A stretch of DNA of 64,000 nucleotides from Balneolaceae bacterium UBA7797 (lineage in GTDB: Bacteria; Bacteroidota; Rhodothermia; Balneolales; Balneolaceae): NCBI GenBank assembly GCA_002480645.1, contig DLCN01000023.1:62001-126000 (forward strand), read 5' to 3'. Positions 9,263-17,186 of this stretch are shown piece by piece (positions within the stretch are counted from its first letter, which is position 1; each line of letters opens with the position of its first letter). Below the pieces are notes generated by a model. It had not been told where the DNA came from, did not search any database, and saw only the letters and a list, made by a program, of their open reading frames with translations. Position numbers and translations under genes: made by a program.

Positions 9263-9987
9263 GAATCCTTGTGATCTTTAAATAAGTCGATGTTAAATCG
9301 GTAGCCTGCTCCCCGTATGGTTTCTATAATCTGATCATTTTTTCCAAGCTTAAAGTCTTCAAGATCCTCAAAAGTATCGCTCAGTTTTTGGCGCAGGGTT
9401 GATATAGTAGCCTCTATTGTGTTATCGGATACATAGTAGGCCGATCCCCACACCCTCTCTGCAATCTGGTTTTTTGAAAATACGGTTCCCAAATGGGTCA
9501 TTAATAACTCAAGCAAAACAAACTCTTTTTGTCTTAAAGTTAGAGACATTCCTCCAATCGTTACAGTATGTTTTCGGGCGTCAATTTCGATAGGGCCTAT
9601 TTTTACAACTTCGGTATTTGAAATATCCACAGAGCGCCGGGATAATGCTCTAATTCGCGCCAGAAGTTCATCAAAAGAAAAGGGCTTGCCCATATAATCA
9701 TCGGCTCCGGCATCCAAGCCAGATACTTTATGATCAAGATCCCCAAGCGCTGTGAGCATTAATACAGGGAAATTCCGGTCTTCTTTGCGCCAACGTTCCA
9801 AGATCTCTTTTCCGTCTCGATGGGGCAGTCTCCAGTCTAAAACCACCATATCGTAATCATTCACCAACCCTTGCAGTTCTGCCTCCTCGCCGTCGTGCTG
9901 TACTTCTACTACGTATCCTTCTTCCTCCAAGCCTCTTTTTAGTGAGTTTGCAAGCTGCTTTTCGTCTTCAACTAATAGTATCCACAT
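9259..9987 (-). CDS. cusR: OmpR-family response regulator (CusR/CopR-like)
   Basis: A 242-residue response regulator. The receiver domain (about 1-120) has the acidic pocket VEDE, the phosphoacceptor Asp51 (VVLDWRLP) and the conserved lysine in YMGKPFS. The C-terminal winged helix (about 128-235) ends with IETIRGAGYRF, typical of the OmpR/PhoB family. With the overlapping kinase it forms a CusRS-type system. It reads away from the copper lipoprotein operon at 10341, and the shared region between them holds operator site 2. Five 18-bp TTTAAG direct repeats in the copper block are the likely targets of this protein. Confidence 0.88.
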   Translation of the reverse strand: MWILLVEDEKQLANSLKRGLEEEGYVVEVQHDGEEAELQGLVNDYDMVVLDWRLPHRDGKEILERWRKEDRNFPVLMLTALGDLDHKVSGLDAGADDYMGKPFSFDELLARIRALSRRSVDISNTEVVKIGPIEIDARKHTVTIGGMSLTLRQKEFVLLELLMTHLGTVFSKNQIAERVWGSAYYVSDNTIEATISTLRQKLSDTFEDLEDFKLGKNDQIIETIRGAGYRFNIDLFKDHKDS

Positions 9988-10169
9988 AAATAATAAAAGT
10001 TTTTTCTTTGATAAGTAAGATAGGCATTAAATATTGAGAACCATTAATAAGTAATTTCCATAAATCTCAACTTAAAAGTATTTATGACTTTTTCTTGATT
10101 AATGTTTTTAAAATTAAACGTTTTAAAACACCAAATTCTGATCAATTGCTGTTATTATGAGTCGCCAGA

Positions 10170-10203
10170 TTTAAGGTTCATTTAAGGTGTGCATGATTAT
10201 ACT
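10170..10203 (+). promoter_or_regulatory. TTTAAG direct-repeat operator and promoter, site 2
   Basis: TTTAAGGTTCATTTAAGG has half-sites at 10170 and 10181, and a good -10 (TATACT, 10198-10203) begins 11 bp after the second half-site. It lies 138 bp before the lipoprotein gene at 10341 and reads toward it. The 353-bp gap (9988-10340) also carries the promoter of the divergent regulator gene, which I cannot place, and a run of eight C at about 10286. I see no small gene in it. Confidence 0.65.
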
Positions 10204-10340
10204 TGTTCAATGGTAATTTATTTTCATATAAACTGTCTAACATACAAGGACAAATTATATGCTTACAAAATTGTCTATAAATTACCCCCCCCTACTTTCC
10301 TACAGCAAAGAAATTAATTACAAAAACCAATTTTATAACA

Positions 10341-10937
10341 ATGGCAAAAGCAAGATTGATATCATTAATTCTAATGTCACTATTTCTGTATCAAGGATGT
10401 ATAACGACCGCAGAATCCGACGAAGATCCTGAAAGTGTATATCCAATGTTCGTAGACAAAAACTCAAATAATATCAATGATTATGTGGAGCAAACAACTC
10501 ACGAACCCGGGGCGAAAGAGAATAACGGAAGTAATCAAACTGGTGATTCTGGACACGCTTTTTTAGACAATAATGATGACGGAGTTTGCGACTATGCTCA
10601 AGATGGAAGTCCAACTTGGCATGGGCCTGGTTTCATTGATGATAATGAAAACAGTATCTGCGATTACTGGGATGAATCCCACCCCATGCACCATCAACAC
10701 GAGGGAATGCAATACCATGATGAAAATGACAATCATATTAATGATTATATGGAGGAAGAAACCCATTTGGGAGAACATGCCTTTGTTGATGAAAACCAAG
10801 ATGGAATTTGTGATTTGGCCCAAGACGGCAGCCCAACCTGGCATGGGCCAGGTTTTACAGACAATGACAATAATGGAATAAGCGACCACTGGGAACAGGG
10901 TGGACGTGGTCACGGTGGCATGATGGGTAGCAATTAG
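10341..10937 (+). CDS. lipoprotein with duplicated DxNxDG calcium-loop-like repeats
   Basis: A 198-residue predicted lipoprotein: a short hydrophobic leader ends in the lipobox LYQGC (Cys20). The mature protein is a two-fold repeat of a roughly 80-residue module. Each module holds three acidic loops of the DxNxDGxxD kind, seen as DNNDDGVCD, DDNENSICD, DENQDGICD and DNDNNGISD, and the identical stretch AQDGSPTWHGPGF. The loops resemble calcium-binding dockerin/EF-hand or thrombospondin type 3 loops, and extra His, Met and Cys could bind copper. It has its own operator (site 2) and is followed by another lipoprotein gene. Function is unknown; binding of periplasmic metal is inferred. Confidence 0.7.
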   Translation: MAKARLISLILMSLFLYQGCITTAESDEDPESVYPMFVDKNSNNINDYVEQTTHEPGAKENNGSNQTGDSGHAFLDNNDDGVCDYAQDGSPTWHGPGFIDDNENSICDYWDESHPMHHQHEGMQYHDENDNHINDYMEEETHLGEHAFVDENQDGICDLAQDGSPTWHGPGFTDNDNNGISDHWEQGGRGHGGMMGSN

Positions 10938-10957
10938 AAATTATAGATAGGAATCCA

Positions 10958-11521
10958 TTGAATAATAAAATCATAATCCTACTTTCAGCTGTATTAATTC
11001 TGTTGTTCTTCAGCGGATGTATGACTATGGGCTGGGGCGGCCATTACAATAATGGCAGCAGTCAGCCGGCGGATCAACAGGCAAATCTGATCAAGGAGCA
11101 GCAAGTAGCAAATCAGACGGTTCGGGCAACATTCCCTTCTACTGAAGCAGGTCAACAAGTTCATTTTGAACTGGAAACAATCTCTCAGGATACTACCAAT
11201 ACATCTATTGAATCAGTAGTCCTGGAAATACAAAATCCAGGAAACTCCGGCTTGCCTCTCGCCACCACCACGGTTAAACCCGATCCTACCTTAAGCCGTC
11301 AAGGATACTGGATCATTCCTTATAGATTTGCAGAATCGGGAACTTATCAAATAACTTTTATAGTAAATTTGAACACAAAAAAATCTTCATCACCTCATTC
11401 TATTTCTTCACACTTGATGGTTTCAGAACCAGTTGCCAAATATAATAGGTATAACCCCTTCCCATGGGTCGCTAGTAGTGCAATAATGGTTGGATTTATG
11501 GTGTGGATGATGGCCAATTAA
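10958..11521 (+). CDS. lipoprotein of unknown function, TTG start
   Basis: A 187-residue predicted lipoprotein that starts at TTG, 20 bp after the preceding gene. The leader ends in LFFSGC (lipobox). The middle (about residues 45-150) looks like an all-beta Ig-like domain, of the kind seen in FixH/YtkA-like proteins (GYWIIPYRFAESGTYQITF). A hydrophobic segment at the C terminus (ASSAIMVGFMVWMM) could be a second membrane anchor. No copper-binding motif is obvious apart from scattered methionines. It probably shares the site 2 promoter with the repeat lipoprotein; a role in copper handling is inferred from place only. Confidence 0.6.
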   Translation: MNNKIIILLSAVLILLFFSGCMTMGWGGHYNNGSSQPADQQANLIKEQQVANQTVRATFPSTEAGQQVHFELETISQDTTNTSIESVVLEIQNPGNSGLPLATTTVKPDPTLSRQGYWIIPYRFAESGTYQITFIVNLNTKKSSSPHSISSHLMVSEPVAKYNRYNPFPWVASSAIMVGFMVWMMAN

Positions 11522-11558
11522 TCATTCTCCCTACGCCACCAATCAAACGCATTTTGTC

Positions 11559-11591
11559 TTTAAGCTTAATTTAAGGTTCACCATTTATATT
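11559..11591 (+). promoter_or_regulatory. TTTAAG direct-repeat operator and promoter, site 3
   Basis: TTTAAGCTTAATTTAAGG has half-sites at 11559 and 11570, and a -10-like TATATT at 11586-11591 begins 10 bp after the second half-site. It lies 138 bp before the multicopper oxidase gene and is the probable copper-responsive promoter of the operon that starts there. Confidence 0.65.
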
Positions 11592-11728
11592 ACAAATTAG
11601 CTTAAAAGCCTATGAGTTAACTGTCAACTTCCTACATGTTAAAGCACAGAATCGAAGAGTATATTTAAAAAACTTATTATAAGTTCAACTTATGCGTTTG
11701 TTCTTCTTAACAAAAAAGTTTCAATTTA

Positions 11729-13534
11729 ATGAGTAAAGATTCGAAAACTATATCCCGCCGAAAATTCCTTCGCTATACTGCTTCTTTGGGGGCAGTAGCA
11801 GGTATTAGTTCTATTCTTCCTGCATATGCCTTCAAGAATTTTAATATTGAAAAAGAAGTACTGACTCCTTCAGGCCCTAAAAATACACTTGATTTAACTA
11901 TTGAATCTATCCCTATTGAAATAGAAGGTAAAAAATCAAAAGCAATAGGGATTAATGGTAAAGTTCCAGGCCCGCTAATCCGCTTAAAAGAAGGAGAAGA
12001 TGTTCTCTTGCGTGTTACAAATAATTTGGATGAAGACACTTCCATTCACTGGCATGGCATTATTTTACCGTTTCAGATGGATGGCGTTCCCGGAGTAAGT
12101 TTTGATGGAATTAAACCCGGGGAGACTTTTGAATACAAATATCCTGTTAAACAGAATGGAACGTATTGGTATCACAGCCATTCAAAATTACAGGAACAAC
12201 TGGGGCATTATGGACCCATGATTATTGACCCGGCTAATGAAGACCCGGTTGAATTTGACCGTGAATACCCCGTTATACTTTCTGACTGGACGTTTGAAAG
12301 TCCTTATAAAGTGCTAAGTAAGCTTAAAAAAGCTGAGGGTTACTATAACTACCAACAACGGGATTTAGGCGAATTCTTCCAAGATGTGAAAAAAGATGGT
12401 TTTGGCGATGCAATGAGGAATTACCTTTCATTCGCTAAAATGAGAATGAGTGCTACCGACCTCGCTGATATTACCGGGGCTACCTATACTTACCTAATGA
12501 ACGGGATGGGGCCGGATTCAAATTGGAATGCCTTGTTCAACAAAAATGAAAAAGTTCGATTACGTTTTATAAATGCTTCAGCCGGCTCCATGTTTGATGT
12601 ACGCATTCCCGGACTTAAGATGACTGTTGTGCAAGCTGATGGCCAAAATGTTGAGCCCACCCCCGTGGATGAATTCCGTATCGGCATCGCTGAAACTTAT
12701 GATGTGATCGTCGAACCCAATGAAGAAAAACCATTTACTATATTTGCTGAATCGTTGGATCGAAGTGGCTATGCACGTGGTACTCTGGCGCCCCGCGAAG
12801 GGATGGAAGCCCCTGTGCCCGAGCTACGGCCACGTCCTGAACGCAGCATGAAAGACATGGGAATGAAAATGGATATGGCCGGCATGGATATGGATGGTAG
12901 CATGAACATGGAAGGCATGGGCCATGATGGACACGGGGATATGAAGATGGATCACAGTGGCATGTCGATGACCAACAAAGCAGCTGAACCTGTTAAACAC
13001 GGCCCGGACCACCATGGTATTGGTGCCGCGGCTATCGCCAACTACCAGTTTGACCGACTGGATGAACCTGGCATCGGGCTTGGTAAGGATGGGCGAAAAG
13101 TGCTGGTATATAGGGATCTTAAAAGTCTTGAACCAAATATAGATAAGCGTCAGCCTGAACGGGAAGTAGAATTGCATCTGACCGGAAACATGGAGCGCTA
13201 CATGTGGTCGTTTGATGGAAAAGAATTCCATGAAGTTGATGGGCCTATTGAATTCCGACACAATGAACGACTCCGTTTAACATTAGTGAATGATACGATG
13301 ATGGAACATCCAATTCACTTACATGGAATGTGGATGGAACTGGAAAATGGAAATGGAAACTATAATCCGAGAAAACACACGCTATTAGTACAACCAGCTC
13401 AAAGGATTTCAGCCTTGGTAACACCACGCGATAAAGGGCGTTGGGCCTTCCACTGCCATATTCTGTATCACATGGAAATGGGAATGTTTAGGGTGGTTCA
13501 AGTAAGCGATGAAGATGGAGGTATTTACGAATGA
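11729..13534 (+). CDS. copA: multicopper oxidase, CopA family
   Basis: A 601-residue periplasmic multicopper oxidase that probably oxidises Cu(I) to the less toxic Cu(II). A Tat signal opens it (SRRKFLRYTASLG). The four copper ligand motifs are present: HWHG (107-110), YWYHSHS, HPIHLHG and HCHILYHMEMGM; the last contains the type 1 copper ligands. Between the cupredoxin domains, around residues 375-415, lies a Met/His-rich stretch (repeats such as MDMAGMDMDG), as in CopA/PcoA proteins, likely to bind extra Cu(I). It overlaps the next gene by 4 bp, as copA and copB do elsewhere. Preceded by operator site 3. Confidence 0.93.
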   Translation: MSKDSKTISRRKFLRYTASLGAVAGISSILPAYAFKNFNIEKEVLTPSGPKNTLDLTIESIPIEIEGKKSKAIGINGKVPGPLIRLKEGEDVLLRVTNNLDEDTSIHWHGIILPFQMDGVPGVSFDGIKPGETFEYKYPVKQNGTYWYHSHSKLQEQLGHYGPMIIDPANEDPVEFDREYPVILSDWTFESPYKVLSKLKKAEGYYNYQQRDLGEFFQDVKKDGFGDAMRNYLSFAKMRMSATDLADITGATYTYLMNGMGPDSNWNALFNKNEKVRLRFINASAGSMFDVRIPGLKMTVVQADGQNVEPTPVDEFRIGIAETYDVIVEPNEEKPFTIFAESLDRSGYARGTLAPREGMEAPVPELRPRPERSMKDMGMKMDMAGMDMDGSMNMEGMGHDGHGDMKMDHSGMSMTNKAAEPVKHGPDHHGIGAAAIANYQFDRLDEPGIGLGKDGRKVLVYRDLKSLEPNIDKRQPEREVELHLTGNMERYMWSFDGKEFHEVDGPIEFRHNERLRLTLVNDTMMEHPIHLHGMWMELENGNGNYNPRKHTLLVQPAQRISALVTPRDKGRWAFHCHILYHMEMGMFRVVQVSDEDGGIYE

Positions 13535-14355
13535 ATATTGTAACAAGAATAAAAATAAAAGTTGAATTACTATTAACTCTGATGAATTTAACTATTAAAA
13601 AAATTCGACCAACATTAGCATTAGCTCTTTTTATGTGTTCATTATTATTGGGGACAAATTCGGTAATTGCCCAAAAAGCCCCTCCATTTAGTAATGATAT
13701 CATGCCGGATAATAAAACCTACTTCTTTTTCCAAGCTGATCGCTTTGAATATTATTCATTTGGGGATCCAAGTCCGATTGTGTGGGATGTCCAGGGTTAT
13801 CTCGGCACAGACATCAACAAATTTTGGTATAAGGCTGAAGGTGAGGCGCTGACCACTGAACAAGAAGGAGAAATAGAATTCCAAGGTTTATATAGCCGTG
13901 CCATAACCTCCTATTTTGACATTCAGGCCGGTTTAAGATATGATCTTGCCTATAACTCTATCGAAAATAATACCCGTGGTTTTGCAGTTATTGGAGTTCA
14001 GGGTCTTGCTCCCTACTTATTCGAAGTGGATGGAAGTCTTCAACTTAGTGAAGATGGAGATGTATCTGCAACTTTTGAAGGAGAAATAGACTTGCTTATT
14101 ACACAAAGATTGATTGCACAACCTCGTTTCGCTACTAATTTGGCCTTGCAGGAAGTTGAAGAATGGGGAGTCGGTTCTGGTATTAATAATGTTCAGCTTG
14201 GTTTTAGACTCAGGTATGAGATCCGACGTGAGTTTGCTCCTTATGTGGGTATATCGTGGAACCAAAAACTTGGTAGCACCGCTGACTTTGCCCGTCTGGA
14301 AGATGGTGAGGTCAGCACCTTGGGCGTTGTGGGAGGCGTAAGGATGTGGTTTTAA
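13531..14355 (+). CDS. copB: copper resistance outer-membrane protein, CopB-like
   Basis: A 274-residue outer-membrane beta-barrel of the CopB family, which works with CopA in copper resistance. The barrel shows the family pattern WDVQGYLGTDINKFWYKAEG, the SRAITSYFDIQAGLRYD strand and a C-terminal strand ending VVGGVRMWF. The ATG at 13531 overlaps the oxidase stop; the in-frame ATG at 13582 gives a cleaner signal peptide (MNLTIKKIRPTLALALF, cleavage near VIAQ), so it may be the true start. The N-terminal Met-rich region found in many CopB proteins is missing, as in shorter members. Confidence 0.85.
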   Translation: MNIVTRIKIKVELLLTLMNLTIKKIRPTLALALFMCSLLLGTNSVIAQKAPPFSNDIMPDNKTYFFFQADRFEYYSFGDPSPIVWDVQGYLGTDINKFWYKAEGEALTTEQEGEIEFQGLYSRAITSYFDIQAGLRYDLAYNSIENNTRGFAVIGVQGLAPYLFEVDGSLQLSEDGDVSATFEGEIDLLITQRLIAQPRFATNLALQEVEEWGVGSGINNVQLGFRLRYEIRREFAPYVGISWNQKLGSTADFARLEDGEVSTLGVVGGVRMWF

Positions 14356-14520
14356 TACATTACATTCGATAGATAAAACTGGGTTTCAAATCGTTTAGGA
14401 AATATCGATGGGAATTAATCCCAATCCCTAACATTCTTTCAGATTCCCCTACATGCGTCAATTTTTAAAAAGATATTTATTAGAAGTAATCTTACTTAAT
14501 CACGAGAATGATAAAATTAA

Positions 14521-15606
14521 ATGATTGATATGAATTTAATACCCGAATGGGCACTCAATATCCACCCATTGGTGGTGCATTTTCCTGTTGCGCTGCTTGT
14601 TGTGGCGGCAGGACTGAATTTGCTTACTTTCATTATTCCGGAAAAATGGTGGGATGAATGGAAAAATACTATTCTATATGGATTAGGAGCGGTTGCGGCT
14701 ATCGCTGCTTATTATACAGGCCAATCAGCCGCCGATACCGTGTTTCTGCCCTCTCAAGCGCAGTCGGTATTAAACAATCATGCCGACTGGGCATTTTGGA
14801 CTGTCTGGTATTTTGGACTTTATGCAGCGGCACGCATCGCGCTTCACTGGTATAAAATGATGGACAAATTTAGTCTCAGAATCCTTGCATTTGTCATAGC
14901 TTTGCCCGGAGTGTTTCTTCTTTTTCAAACCGGAGATCACGGTGCCAAGTTGGTATTTGGTTATGGAGCCGGTACAGGGCAGTTGTTAGAGCAACAAAGT
15001 TCTGCGAATGCTTCTGCGACAACTGACAGCTTGCTTCAGTCAAATTCAACCTTCAAAGTTAATGATAATGGGGATTGGTCATGGGAGATCGGCCCCAATG
15101 GTGTTAGTACGCTGCTATCAAAGTTCCAGTGGCTTGAAGGAGCTCCTCAGAATCTTCAGCCCTCAGTTGTTAAAAGTGGAGATAACTACTTAATACAATT
15201 GACCCCCGAATCATCTCCCAACTTTTTTACTGTACGAAATGCTTTACTAAATGTGCAGGTCGATTATTACCTGGATCTGTCGAATTTTGATGGCGAGGTG
15301 GAGCTGGTCAACCATGTGCAAGATGCTCAAAATTACGATTTCGTCACCCTTAGTTCCGAAGGAACCATCACACAGGGACGGGTAATCGGGGGAGAAACTA
15401 ACATTTTTGGTGAGGAAAGCTATTCGGCTTCCGGCATACTGTTTGTTCGTACAGTGGTTAACGGCACTCATTTCAGAGCGTATATTAACAGGGAGATGGC
15501 CGTTCACGGGCATGGAGATGCCCCGGAAACCGGGAAAGTTGGACTCCGGCTAAATGGAAGCGGTACTGTAATCATCGACAGCATTTCTTTAACACAACTC
15601 AATTAA
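14521..15606 (+). CDS. DUF2231 membrane protein with C-terminal beta-sandwich domain
   Basis: A 361-residue protein. The N-terminal half has four predicted membrane helices and the DUF2231 signature NIHPLVVHFPVALLVVA, with histidines that may bind haem or metal. The C-terminal half (about 180-361), probably periplasmic, looks like a jelly-roll concanavalin-like domain (VDYYLDLSNFDGEVELVNH, TGKVGLRLNGSGTVIIDS). A cytochrome c lipoprotein gene follows after 29 bp, so the two may form a membrane electron-transfer unit; this is inferred. An ATG at 14530 is an alternative start. Function is unknown. Confidence 0.7.
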   Translation: MIDMNLIPEWALNIHPLVVHFPVALLVVAAGLNLLTFIIPEKWWDEWKNTILYGLGAVAAIAAYYTGQSAADTVFLPSQAQSVLNNHADWAFWTVWYFGLYAAARIALHWYKMMDKFSLRILAFVIALPGVFLLFQTGDHGAKLVFGYGAGTGQLLEQQSSANASATTDSLLQSNSTFKVNDNGDWSWEIGPNGVSTLLSKFQWLEGAPQNLQPSVVKSGDNYLIQLTPESSPNFFTVRNALLNVQVDYYLDLSNFDGEVELVNHVQDAQNYDFVTLSSEGTITQGRVIGGETNIFGEESYSASGILFVRTVVNGTHFRAYINREMAVHGHGDAPETGKVGLRLNGSGTVIIDSISLTQLN

Positions 15607-15635
15607 ATGACTATGTCTCGTAAATTATTTATGAA

Positions 15636-16100
15636 ATGTTAAGGATTGATTTCCTACTGCTTTTGATGCCTTTATTTATTCTTATCGGGTGTGGAAACTC
15701 TGAGAATGAAAGATCCAAACCCGAAATAGTGGATGACTCCTTTAAGAATAACAGGTGGTACACAGAGTCACAATATAAAATGGGTAGGGTCGTATTTTCA
15801 GAAAACTGTGCCCGTTGTCACGGGACAAAAGGCCAGGGATTGGTAGAGAATTGGAAGAAGCCAAACCCTGATGGATCCTTCCCGCCACCTCCTTTAAATG
15901 GTACGGCACATACCTGGCATCATCCGATGGAAATATTAGTACAAACTATTAATAATGGCGGAGCACCATATGGTGGCAATATGCCAGCTTTCAGGGAAGT
16001 ACTTTCTGAAGAGGAAAAAATAGCTGTTATTGCCTATATACAAAATTTATGGGACCAGAAAACCTACGATCGGTGGACTAATATGAACGCAAAATTTTGA
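15636..16100 (+). CDS. cytochrome c lipoprotein
   Basis: A 154-residue monohaem c-type cytochrome carried on a lipoprotein. The leader ends in the lipobox LIGCG. One haem motif, CARCH, lies at about residues 59-63, and the axial methionine is probably in YGGNMPAF (about 115). The fold matches class I cytochrome c (cytochrome_C domain). It follows the DUF2231 gene by 29 bp, so electron exchange with that membrane protein, or with the copper oxidase block, is plausible but not shown. Confidence 0.85.
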   Translation: MLRIDFLLLLMPLFILIGCGNSENERSKPEIVDDSFKNNRWYTESQYKMGRVVFSENCARCHGTKGQGLVENWKKPNPDGSFPPPPLNGTAHTWHHPMEILVQTINNGGAPYGGNMPAFREVLSEEEKIAVIAYIQNLWDQKTYDRWTNMNAKF

Positions 16101-16139
16101 TCTTAAATTTTACAATTAAAACCAAATATGGTAAACCTT

Positions 16140-16568
16140 ATGAATAAAATATTTACTCTTACATTAGTGCTAATTAGCATTTCCATGACAGCCCTGGCTC
16201 AACAGTCAGAAGAACAATCTGTTAGTAAAATACTGGGCGACTTCGAAAACGCCATTGTTGAAAATAACTCGGAAGTTGCTTCCAAATTACTTCATGATGA
16301 TGTAGTCATTCTGGAAGGAAACAACAGTGAAACAAAAGAACAGTACCTTTCTCACCACTTTCATTCAGATGGCAGGTTTCTAAGTGCGATAAATCGTGAA
16401 TTAATTTCTGAACAAATAACCATCGAAGGTAATGTAGCCTGGGTATCGTCCCAAACAAAAATGATCGGGACCTATAATGAACGAGAAATTGACCGAACCA
16501 GTCTCGAGTTAGCAGTTCTGAAGAAAGAAAAGGGTGAATGGAAAATTATTGCTTTGCATTGGTCCTGA
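16140..16568 (+). CDS. secreted SnoaL/DUF4440-like protein
   Basis: A 142-residue secreted protein with an NTF2-like fold of the SnoaL/DUF4440 group. The signal peptide is clear (IFTLTLVLISISMTALAQ). The pattern FENAIVENNSEVASKLLHDDVVILEG, then VAWVSSQTKM, then GEWKIIALHWS is typical of this group. Such proteins often occur beside copper genes in Bacteroidota, but their role is not established. An ATG at 16128 is 4 codons upstream and also possible. The next gene, on the other strand, converges on it. Confidence 0.7.
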   Translation: MNKIFTLTLVLISISMTALAQQSEEQSVSKILGDFENAIVENNSEVASKLLHDDVVILEGNNSETKEQYLSHHFHSDGRFLSAINRELISEQITIEGNVAWVSSQTKMIGTYNEREIDRTSLELAVLKKEKGEWKIIALHWS

Positions 16569-16586
16569 TTTAGGAGCAATTTTTAT

Positions 16587-16796
16587 TCAATTCATTTGAA
16601 CTGGAGGGCATGGAGTATCACCAAAAGAACAAAATACACAACAGTCATTTCTTTTCGGTTTTATAATCTCACTACAATTCGGGCACTGCCAAAAGAATTG
16701 GCAGGCATCCTCAGGCATTTGTTCTTCCGTATGTGTTCCACATTCCGGGCAGGTAATAATAGAGCTTAAAATTATATCTTCCATATCGGGATTCAT
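16587..16796 (-). CDS. GDCCVxC-type small zinc-ribbon-like protein
   Basis: A 69-residue cysteine-rich protein. It has CPECG and CPNCS pairs like a zinc ribbon, then NDCCVFCSFGDTPCPP, which matches the signature of the GDCCVxC family often found with mercury-resistance genes. All cysteines are encoded by TGT or TGC, so this is the cysteine form, not the selenoprotein form some relatives have. Its ATG overlaps the stop codon of a degraded merR (ATGA), so the pair was once translationally coupled. Function is unknown; a thiol role in mercury handling is inferred. Confidence 0.75.
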   Translation of the reverse strand: MNPDMEDIILSSIITCPECGTHTEEQMPEDACQFFWQCPNCSEIIKPKRNDCCVFCSFGDTPCPPVQMN

Positions 16797-17011
16797 CTTA
16801 GTTTTTCCCCAGCTACGCTTTCGCCATCCAGGGCCTCAAGAATAGGGCACTCGCTTTTGGTCACATCGCCAGTGCAGGAGTCAATGAGATTAAGCATCGT
16901 CCCTTTTATCCGCTGCAAGTCTTCAATTTTGTGAATCACATCCCGGTACTTCTTTTCGGCCTCCACTTAGTTCGTATTTTCAACCATCCTGAGCTCCAAA
17001 AATCGAATTAA
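16793..17011 (-). pseudogene. merR: remnant of a MerR-type mercury regulator
   Basis: Only the C-terminal part of a MerR-family regulator remains. Read on the minus strand it gives FLELRMVENTN, an in-frame TAA (16967-16969), then EAEKKYRDVIHKIEDLQ and LIDSCTGDVTKSECPILEAL. The two cysteines are separated by eight residues, as are Cys117 and Cys126 of Hg(II)-sensing MerR. The DNA-binding half is gone and stop codons lie just upstream. Its stop overlaps the start of the GDCCVxC gene. It is a leftover of an older mercury operon next to the copper genes; the intact mercury operon at 25 kb uses an ArsR-type regulator instead. It was too short and broken to appear as an open frame. Confidence 0.8.
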
Positions 17012-17093
17012 TTAGCCTTAATATTCTTCTCTTTTTTCTGTTTCACCATCTTGGTATAGCCACCTAACCTATAGAAATAAAAACTTCTTATGA

Positions 17094-17127
17094 TTTAAGC
17101 TTCATTTAAGCATTCCCCTCGTAGTTT
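17094..17127 (+). promoter_or_regulatory. TTTAAG direct-repeat operator and promoter, site 4
   Basis: TTTAAGCTTCATTTAAGC has half-sites at 17094 and 17105, and a -10-like TAGTTT at 17122-17127 begins 11 bp after the second half-site. It lies 60 bp before the start of the cusCBA operon and reads toward it. Confidence 0.65.
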
Positions 17128-17186
17128 GGGTTAAATACAACATATCAAACTACGGGCTTTGTGCCTTTTAAACCAAGGATTTAGGA

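Noticed and set aside
16587..16796. GDCCVxC-family protein as a selenoprotein.
   Set aside because: All key positions are coded by TGT or TGC; there is no in-frame TGA and no need for a selenocysteine element.
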